From assembly GCA_949358305.1 (NCBI GenBank), contig OX442324.1, forward strand, positions 7,411,601 through 7,475,600: 64,000 bases of DNA. The letters are read 5' to 3'. Position 1 is the first letter of the stretch, and every line of letters begins with the position of its first letter. This DNA comes from Strigamia acuminata. Lineage: Eukaryota > Arthropoda > Chilopoda > Geophilomorpha > Linotaeniidae. Below, in pieces: positions 57,301 through 64,000 of the stretch. The notes beneath the pieces are model-generated. The model searched no databases and was not told the DNA's origin. It saw only the letters and a list, made by a program, of their open reading frames with translations. Made by a program: the position numbers and the translations under genes.

Positions 57301-57655
57301 TCATTAGGAAATCTCGGCAGAGTTTGGCAATTCGGGCAAGAGAAGTCGGTTGAAATGTGGCTTTCAATGCCACCCAGGCGTCGCGAGCGGTGTCGGCAGC
57401 GAGAACGATGTCCTGATATTGTGGCTCAACAAATAAGCCAAGCAAGGCTTTTGCACGTTTGGAGCGGTCATCGTGCAGTTGTTTGCGAGTATCATCCCAC
57501 GCATCGTTTTTCACAGGAGGTTTCTCGTCGATAAACTGGTCGACACCTTTCTCGAGCAACAAAAAATGGATGTTGCGAGACCAGGACTCGTAATTATCTG
57601 CATTGAGCCGTGCGATGGAGAAATGATGCGTGGTTGCCTTGTCGGATTCAGCCAT
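54311..57655 (-). pseudogene. Copia J Gag-protease-integrase-RT start
   Basis: ATG at 57655 (MAESDKATTH). 1114 codons encoding Gag, CCHC (CFNCKEMGHYANKC), protease WLIDSGSSDHV, integrase HHCC (WHRRFGHFNADGI, CAVCARAK), DDE with DVWGHS, RTDNGMEF and YTPEQNGVAERLN. A striking proline tract (about 55050-55250) lies in the linker, followed by the RT start (VGNKWVYYIKRD, FSPVVNYVLIRLFF, LNVKGAYL). A TAA at 54311-54313 ends it inside the RT. Compared with the other elements the linker is more Pro- and less Asp-rich. Confidence 0.92.
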
Positions 57656-58004
57656 TTCGAGCGGTAATGAAGAGCGGTGTCACTTTGAAAAATGTCGACC
57701 GTGGCAAAGAAAAATGCAATTACGCGCAAGGGAACCGTTGACGATGTTCGAGGCGGATATCCAACGAATGGGCTATACAGGTTACTAGTTAACCCGTCTA
57801 AACAATGGCCGTTTAGGAGTTGTCGGGAATTAACGGCCCTGTGGCCCCCGGATACTCCACTGTCGGGCACGGCAAAATAAATACAATGGTCAAAGTGCAA
57901 TGACCAAGGCAAGGAATTAAATCTGCAAAAATAATTAAACTTTTGCAAAAATAATCCCAGGATCCTAAACCGGGTCCCCCAAAAGTTTCACAAAGTTTCA
58001 CGAC
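57656..58004 (-). promoter_or_regulatory. Copia J leader
   Basis: A leader of about 350 bases, much shorter than in the other copia elements (0.9-1.2 kb). No initiator tRNA-Met primer sequence is visible at the LTR edge. A GGTCA/TGACC stem followed by AAGG near 57888-57915 may be a reduced form of hairpin 2 of the other leaders; this is tentative. Confidence 0.55.
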
Positions 58005-58309
58005 TGGGAAGGCGAAAAATATGAAAATAAGAAAACAAAATGATAAAAAGCATCGGGAGCTTTATTCGCATCCATTGTGGTGAAAACAGGAAAAAGCAAG
58101 TAATAACAAAGGCAATGATAAAACGAGATACATAATCGGGCAGAACTAAAACCCGATAAACGAAATCTAAACAAAGCAAAATATAGGATCTCATTTGATC
58201 CATTCATAAAACGATGTTTACAAAGTAATAGACAGATAAATATCAAACATTAATGTAAACATCGAGAATAAACAACTATTAAACATCTCGGGGAACAAAA
58301 AGGCCAACA
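58005..58309 (-). repeat. 5' LTR of copia J
   Basis: About 305 bp ending GGCCAACA, followed by CAAAT. It is the same as 52677-52963 from the TGAAAATAAG word onward, with an 11-bp extra stretch (AATGATAAAAC). Confidence 0.78.
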
Positions 58310-58990
58310 CAAATTGTGTTAGATATTGGAAAAATTTATTTTAACGCTTCCAACGCGCCAGTAAATCGCGCGTGCACACGCGTGGATTTTTCGTCATAGT
58401 TGGATGCCCGCAAACCTCACGTAACTTGCGCCAAAATTTGGCAATTTTTGACAAATTTCAGCAGATTTTTGCCAGTATTTGACAAATTTCCACTGATTTT
58501 TGACAATATTTGACCCAACAACTGCGCCACGTTCCAGGCGCCGGTTTAGGCATTTTAGACCCGTTTTAGACCGTTTTAGATGGCGAAAACGTTCTCTCCA
58601 TCATTTTCTACCCCTGGGTGAGGTTTTCAGCGTTCATGATTGATGAAAAAGCTGTTTTCTAACTAGCTGTCCCATTGCTAGTTTTGGCGTCAGGTTTTAG
58701 CAACCTTCCGATCCGACTCTGTCGTCTGCACGACCTCCAAGGTGTTCGACAGATGTGCCAGGGCTTCACGTGCATACACGAAACATAAACATGAAGAAAA
58801 CAGAAAAAACCGTTGTGTGTGATGTTTATAAAGACACATTACACAAAGAATACTACTCTTCATACAAAAAGCAATAAACTTTATACATATTGCAATAAAC
58901 TTACAAAATGGTAAAAATAAAATACTGGAAAACATGGCCTTGAATAATAGTGGAAAACATGGCGTACTGCCTTGAATACCTCCTTGAATA
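58310..58990. other. Repeat-rich stretch right of copia J
   Basis: The segment 58429-58514 is an inverted copy of 52585-52674. The two lay about 200 bp apart before J inserted, forming a fold-back structure. GGCGCC and TTTTAGACC words near 58513-58580 match 51584-51645 inverted. The rest (58600-58990) holds no frame I can assign. Confidence 0.55.
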
Positions 58991-60020
58991 CGTCGCACCG
59001 CATCATCTCGCCTCACTTCCCGTCTTGGAAATAAATAAACGCCCCGGCGTTTATTCGAGGCAATGTCCAACTTGGGCTTTCATTCGCGCCTCACATCCCG
59101 CCTTGGTAATAAATAAACGCCCCGGCGTTTATTCGAGGCACATCACCCACACCTCCCCGGCGTTCAAACGAGTAGCTGCGCGTATTTGACCCCGGTTTTT
59201 ATTCTTTCAAATTGTCGTGTGTTTTCAAAGTTCTTAATTTGTTCAAAAACAAACAAAATGGCTATTTGTTGATTTTTAATTGATTTTATCGATTTCTGTT
59301 CGTTTTTTGCTGGTTTTTAATCGATTTTTCTGTATTTTTGATCAATTTTTGCCAATTGTAATCGTTATTTGTCATTCTGAATTGATTATTGTCAGGTTTC
59401 AGTCGATTTTTGTCGATTTCTGATCAATGTTTATACATTTCTTATCATTTTGTGTAGATTTCTGTTGAATTTTAATCATATTTCTTCGTTTTTATTCAAT
59501 TTTTGTCCCATGCTCCGCGATCAGTTCGAATAATTGACACCATACTGTGCTTTTACTCATATTCAAGATGGCGTCGCAAACTCAAGGTCGAATTCCGCTG
59601 AATTCATTTATTGCGACTGTTTGCGCTCCATACATGCGAAAAGGATTATGGGAAAAATCCTCAATGCAGGTCATTTTGGTGTCAAATGAGCGAGGAAGGC
59701 TGGAGATAAGGAAAATTGGTGAAATTTCAAAAAAAAGCTAAACAATCAAAATTTACATGAAGCTCAATTTTTCTAACTGGAAATGCATGTATCGTCAATT
59801 TCGGGATATTTTAGGGGTGAAATTGACTGGGAAGGGACCCCCACATTCCCCATGCGTCAACGCGCGCGTTGACGAAATTCAAATCCAGGTTTTCACACAG
59901 CCCCACGTTATTTTCGGGTTCCAATTGCCGTATTGCCGTATTGCCTCAAATAAACGCCGGGGCGTTTATTAATTTTCATTAATTTTCCAGACCGGAAATG
60001 AGGCGAGGTGATGCGGTACG
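58991..60020. mobile_element. Non-autonomous element with palindromic inverted repeats
   Basis: The left repeat (58991-59064) and right repeat (59940-60020) are inverted copies, with CCGCATCA[T/C]CTCGCCTCA words. Each contains the palindrome AATAAACGCC-NN-GGCGTTTATT (59034-59055 and 59949-59970). A second direct copy of the left repeat follows 78 bp on (palindrome at 59112-59133). The middle is T-rich with TTTTGTCGATTT-like words and no coding frame. No clear target duplication is seen at the outer edges, so the exact ends are uncertain. Confidence 0.7.
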
Positions 60021-60041
60021 ATGCAAAATTGCGAGATGTAG

Positions 60042-60715
60042 TGTCACGGGCACGTCTACCCGCCTATTTTTAATTTAGAATAACCCGATCTTATTTCTTA
60101 TAATATTTTCTTGTTTCTCTCACTTGTGATGATTCATCTCACTTACTCATCTTCATTTAATGAATGCGCAATCTGGATGATGCGCATATCATTATTCTTA
60201 ACAATTGAACTCCTATTTTCACCTTTCCACCCCCTTCTCTAATTGATCTGACCAGTCACATGACTGAGTTTTCCTCTTTCCAATCATCCTAAGTTTAATC
60301 ACTTCTTCTTATGCTCTCTACTGGATAAGACCATTCTCCTTTAGTAACATTTAGATTTAGTCCTCTATTATTTGCGCCTTCAACAAGCGCCACTACATCT
60401 AACCCTATTGCGCTATTTTCTAAGCCGCCATCTTTTATATTATCACTGCCCGATGATATCCCCTTTCCACTTTAGGTTTATATCATCGTGCTTTCATTCT
60501 TTTATGCCTACAAACACCCGTCGTAAGCAAGGAACTGTCCAATATAAATTATGTTAGTCAAACGCGAGTATTAGGTTTCCTGAGTTTCTGGATGTCCACA
60601 TTTGAAGGAAACAAGGTTTAGGGAAATCTACGAACTTTGCCCATTACTATTGCGCGAATTAGTTTTTGCGCGATATTGTTAGGAATTAATTACACCAACG
60701 GAATTAATCGTGACA
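60042..60715 (+). repeat. 5' LTR of gypsy K
   Basis: About 674 bp with perfectly inverted ends TGTCACG..CGTGACA. The boundaries rest on these ends and on the adjacent PBS; the partner LTR is outside the window. Confidence 0.72.
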
Positions 60716-60718
60716 ACA

Positions 60719-60736
60719 TGGCGAGCCTGACAGGAT
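60719..60736 (+). promoter_or_regulatory. Primer-binding site of gypsy K
   Basis: TGGCGAGCCTGACAGGAT starts three bases after the LTR. It resembles the complement of a tRNA-Arg 3' end, with mismatches. The position is convincing; the tRNA identity is tentative. Confidence 0.6.
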
Positions 60737-60816
60737 CCTCGCTTATTTAGGCTGAAAACGCGCAAGAAAGTTAAGTTTTCGTTTAAATTATTAATCATTT
60801 TCATTATTTTTTCATC

Positions 60817-62724
60817 ATGTCGAATGAGTTGGGAAACGGTGAGGAAAACCCCACTGTACGAGACCCCTTTGATTTGGACGAGCTGGCTTCGGCTCTCGAC
60901 TGGCAGCGTTATGAGCGTTTAAGGCGAGCACGAGCGGAACAAAGTGAGTTATTGATAACCATTGCGAATTCAATGCCGCAAACTTTTCAAGACAACGTGT
61001 CGGCTCCGATACCTGGCGTAAACATTTCTGCGCCAACGACAGTTGCCACGTCAACACCAGCGTGTCAGCTCGTGCCTCCAGCTTTCTTCACTCCTGGCAC
61101 GTCAGGAATATCAATGAATCCGACGATTTTACATTCCGAAGCTTTATTGATGTGTGATATTCGTAATCAGTTTTTCGTTCAGGCACAGGGATTACTCAAA
61201 GAAATGCGAAGCATTTACCAACAAGGCACCAGCCCTCCACATCCAACGGCACCCCCGTCGGAGGATGGTGGATCCTCGCATGGATCCATAAGGGTAAAAG
61301 GCAATTCGGCACCATCAGGAAATGAACTTTCCACGGAAATTCCTCATTGTGGAGGAGCAAGCCACCAACAACAATTTGCGCCCACCACCATAAATGCGCA
61401 ACCGACGGTTACAACAACGACACCACCGGTAATGACGCATGCCACTACTTTCACTCAATGTCCGTCCGTGGCATCACAAATTATGGATTCAACAAAAGCC
61501 AATCAGCAGGTGATGAATTCTTTATTATGTGCCAAAATTAACAACACAGGGCACCCATCCGGAGTAAGGGCCCAATTGTCTCTACCATCAATACGAGTAA
61601 GACGAGAAGACTCTTCCCGAGGATATAACAATTATAAGGAAAAACTCCCCCATTTCGACCCTGAGAAGGCCACACTTGACTCTGTTAATTTGTTTCTGGC
61701 GCATTTATTTGCGCATATGTATTCCACCCGCATGCCCGAGGAAGAGTATTTAAAAGTAAATATAATTCAAGCAACCCGCAACAAGGCGCAACGTTGGTGG
61801 CTCGCATTAAAATCAAAACCCAAAACATGGATTGAGTTCGAGGCATTGTTTCGTAAGGCCTTCTCCATGAATTCAGCGGCGGCCAATGTGAAAATTGCAA
61901 ATCGAAAGCAACGCAGTGGAGAGTCCACTATGACTTTTCTCAGCGAAATAATATATTATTTAGAAATTGCCGGCTACACAGACCCTGGATTACAATGGGA
62001 GAAGGCCCAGAACATGCTACTGTCTGACGTCGTCCAACTTTTGAGAACAATGCATGTCAAAACAATTGACGAAGCAATTCAACTGGGAAACGACGTGGAC
62101 AACCGACTACTACTCGATTCTCACCGCAAAACTGAGTATAGAAACTTGGGTCTCGTTGATCAGTTTGCACCTTTTTCAGAAGCAAACCCTTCATCCCCCA
62201 CCGTGTTGAAATCCGTGGATAGATCCAGAGGTGAAGCTGAAACTAAAACCTCCACGTCCAACGACGCCAGACGTTTTACGCGCTATCGTAAACAACAACT
62301 TATGTTAGAACTAGCTGCGTTGGAAGCCCGACCCGAGCAACCTCCGCCGCCACAGGAACCAAATTCAAGTAGCAGCAGCGAGTCGGAATCGGAAGTGGAA
62401 ACCAAAAAGAGTTCTGTCGCCGGAGCCGCGCAAAAGGTGAACATTTCAGTAAATTCAACCACAATTGCGCCCCCTGCAGATCTCCCAAAGGACCATGTCT
62501 GTTCTACCTCCGTTGTTACATTTGCGCCATCACCAAAACCTCCAACAAGTGTCAAGTTTCCCGAAAAAGGTGCAGCTTGGCGCAAAACAAAAAAGGATTG
62601 GTGGTACATGATTGATAACACTACTTGGCGCCCTATTTGTCCTGTGTGCTACAAAGTTTTCAAGAGGCAGGAAAACTCCGACGGCCTGAAGTTCCCACGA
62701 CCGGCGGAGCCAGGCCGCAAGTAA
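60817..62724 (+). CDS. gag: Gypsy K Gag
   Basis: 635 codons from ATG at 60817. The N-terminal third is low-complexity, rich in Thr, Ser, Pro and Gln. Residues about 268-460 form a retrotransposon Gag core (LPHFDPEKATLDSVNLFLAH, NKAQRWWLALKSKPKTWIEF, a LFRKAFSM stretch, STMTFLSEIIYYLEIAGY). The C-terminal part has a Ser/Glu patch and ends WYMIDNTTWRPICPVCYKV. Only one CxxC pair is present instead of a CCHC knuckle. It ends TAA inside an overlapping -1 frame that carries the protease. Assignment to gypsy rests on the downstream protease. Confidence 0.82.
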   Translation: MSNELGNGEENPTVRDPFDLDELASALDWQRYERLRRARAEQSELLITIANSMPQTFQDNVSAPIPGVNISAPTTVATSTPACQLVPPAFFTPGTSGISMNPTILHSEALLMCDIRNQFFVQAQGLLKEMRSIYQQGTSPPHPTAPPSEDGGSSHGSIRVKGNSAPSGNELSTEIPHCGGASHQQQFAPTTINAQPTVTTTTPPVMTHATTFTQCPSVASQIMDSTKANQQVMNSLLCAKINNTGHPSGVRAQLSLPSIRVRREDSSRGYNNYKEKLPHFDPEKATLDSVNLFLAHLFAHMYSTRMPEEEYLKVNIIQATRNKAQRWWLALKSKPKTWIEFEALFRKAFSMNSAAANVKIANRKQRSGESTMTFLSEIIYYLEIAGYTDPGLQWEKAQNMLLSDVVQLLRTMHVKTIDEAIQLGNDVDNRLLLDSHRKTEYRNLGLVDQFAPFSEANPSSPTVLKSVDRSRGEAETKTSTSNDARRFTRYRKQQLMLELAALEARPEQPPPPQEPNSSSSSESESEVETKKSSVAGAAQKVNISVNSTTIAPPADLPKDHVCSTSVVTFAPSPKPPTSVKFPEKGAAWRKTKKDWWYMIDNTTWRPICPVCYKVFKRQENSDGLKFPRPAEPGRK

Positions 62725-64000
62725 ATCAACCGGTCTCCACAAGCGTAAAACGTGTGGAATCAACAAGACGTGCTCCACCCGACATCACCCTTGACGAGAA
62801 CATTTCCGATAGGATTATTCCAACAACAACGACTCCTTCTATCACTCCTAGTGAGTCTAAACCAGGAATTAGTGTTGTATCATCCACACCTCCATCTTCA
62901 TCACCGATAGTGACGAATCAAAGGAAAACTTCAGTTTTGCAACCTGTAGCTTTCCAACTAGCATCCGGACCTGTTTCAAAGTCGACAGCCTTGCAAGCTG
63001 CGACTGCACAGAAACAAATCACCAAGAATGTGAGTAAAAACTTTAAAATTCCCATTATTAAGACTACTCCCAGTGTCAATTCGGCGGAAGCGCCCAAGGA
63101 AGTGATCGCTCCAATGAAGGTATCTTTTGTTATGTTGACATCGGAAGAACTTAAAGAATCTCAAGAACCGATTATTGAGATAACACGCGCCGATAGATTG
63201 CGCAGAGAAGCTCCATGCGTAAAAATATCTTGGGCAAATGTGTCATTTACCGCGCTTTTAGATTCAGGTGCTCAAACTTGTATCATGAGCGAGGAATTAT
63301 TTCAACAACTTCATGAAAAGATGGGACTCGAATTTATTAATTTACATGAACAGGTACAGGTCGCCTCCGGACATGTAGTAACTGCTTCAAAGTCAGTGAC
63401 GCTTGCGTTGCGAGCGCCATTAGGAGTGGTGAAATTCGTGTGTTTGGTGTTGCCTGATGCCAAAAATGACTTGATCCTCGGACGAGACTTTAACCAAGCA
63501 GTCGGAGCAACCATCGATCATGGAAGGAGCCAGTGGAGCTTGGCTGGCTCAGACGAAATTCGTAAATTCGTGACCTACGAAGACGCCAAAAAATCTGAGT
63601 CCATTCTCGTGTTCCCAATGGCACCAGAAGGATTGGATAAATCAACAACTCCACTCGTTAAAATAAGTGAGATTGTTCCAAATAAAATACTTAAAAATCC
63701 TGCGCCATCCAGCGACATTAACTGTGTTCTGCTGTTACACCAACCATTGAGAAATGAGGTTTTTGAGTATCCAAACGACGACTCACAAAGACAGGTAAAG
63801 ACAATTAGGCATCGCAGTCGGACAACGTGGTCGAACATCTGGTCACCAAAACGAAAGAAAACTTCGAGAACTTCGAGTAAAGTGAAAAAGACAATCTCTC
63901 GTAAGTTAACTTTAAGCCAATTTCGTCGATTGCGCCGCCTTCGTCATAAATTGAATGTTATTCGTCCCATCGCCAAACAATTGATTGCGCAACGAGCCAA
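62619..64000 (+). CDS. pol: Gypsy K pol, protease region, open at window end
   Basis: The frame is -1 relative to gag, open from 62619 (after TGA TAA) to the last base, overlapping gag by 106 nt. It has no obvious start codon of its own, so -1 frameshifting is expected. A Ser/Thr/Pro-rich stretch is followed by an aspartic protease: ALLDSGAQT near 63250, a LILGRDF box near 63473. A spacer and a strongly basic segment follow (Lys/Arg-rich, 63840-63990). RT would follow outside the window. No lesion is visible. Confidence 0.8.

Larger units (their letters stand above)
52677..58309 (-). mobile_element. Copia element J
   Basis: LTRs at 52677-52963 and about 58005-58309. The TSD is CAAAT (52672-52676 and 58310-58314). 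The gag-pol frame (53138-57655) has two stop codons. The LTR copies differ by an 11-bp indel, a few substitutions and a divergent inner end. The PPT is clear (sense GAATGGGGGGCTAT, 52964 onward). I cannot find an initiator tRNA-Met PBS, unlike the other minus-strand copia elements. It is more distant from them in protein. Confidence 0.88.
60042..64000 (+). mobile_element. Ty3/gypsy element K, 5' part
   Basis: It has a 5' LTR (60042-60715), PBS (60719), gag (60817-62724) and an open protease frame that runs off the window. No internal stop or frameshift is seen in the 3.2 kb of coding sequence visible, so it may be intact. Not closely related to G1 or G2. The rest (RT onward, 3' LTR) lies beyond 64000. 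Confidence 0.82.

Noticed and set aside
59034-59133. Repeated palindromes as a CRISPR array
   Set aside because: Only two direct copies 78 bp apart, inside a eukaryotic transposon with inverted ends; no spacers or cas genes.

Overview
The window looks like invertebrate animal nuclear DNA, probably arthropod. That is inferred from the mix of Ty1/copia and Ty3/gypsy LTR retrotransposons and from primer-binding sites (PBS) matching animal initiator tRNA-Met; the species cannot be named. I found no convincing host gene, rRNA, tRNA gene or CRISPR array. Almost every base belongs to a transposable element, and most elements sit inside other elements. Target-site duplications (TSDs) let the nest be unwound.

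Left block (1-38191). Copia D (minus strand) is the oldest layer. Its polymerase is split: most is at 33301-36880 and the next piece is at 420-640, because copia C1 (plus strand, 641-33295, TSD CTTTA) landed in it. C1 is broken by minus-strand gypsy DNA: G1 (702-23231) and a remnant of a second copy, G2 (23232-25563). G1's integrase is split by copia A (3601-17695, TSD CTCCT). A's reverse transcriptase is split by copia B (5303-12488, TSD ACGCC). B is complete, with one uninterrupted 1652-residue gag-pol and LTRs that differ at one base by eye. C1 also carries a 2314-bp tandem duplication (25201-29828) and a 1-kb hairpin-rich DNA transposon (30434-31442, 8-bp TSD).

Middle block (38192-50954). 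Copia E, a decayed relative of B, lies in the 5' LTR of D. It contains copia F (40139-49043, TSD ACGAG), which contains a small deletion-derivative copia H (41770-43914, TSD TGTAT). E stops abruptly at 50954.

Right block (50955-64000). A stretch of repeated AT-rich units in both orientations is interrupted by copia J (52677-58309, TSD CAAAT). It is followed by a non-autonomous element with palindromic inverted repeats (58991-60020) and the 5' half of a gypsy element K (60042 to the window end) with open gag and protease frames.

Elements work as usual for their classes. The LTRs carry promoter and end signals, the PBS and polypurine tract (PPT) prime reverse transcription, gag packages RNA, and protease, integrase, reverse transcriptase (RT) and RNase H copy and insert the element. 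Only B looks able to encode a full set. The most interesting signal is a two-hairpin RNA structure in the untranslated leaders of copia A, B, D and F: the stem sequences differ between elements but pairing, loop and bulge are kept.
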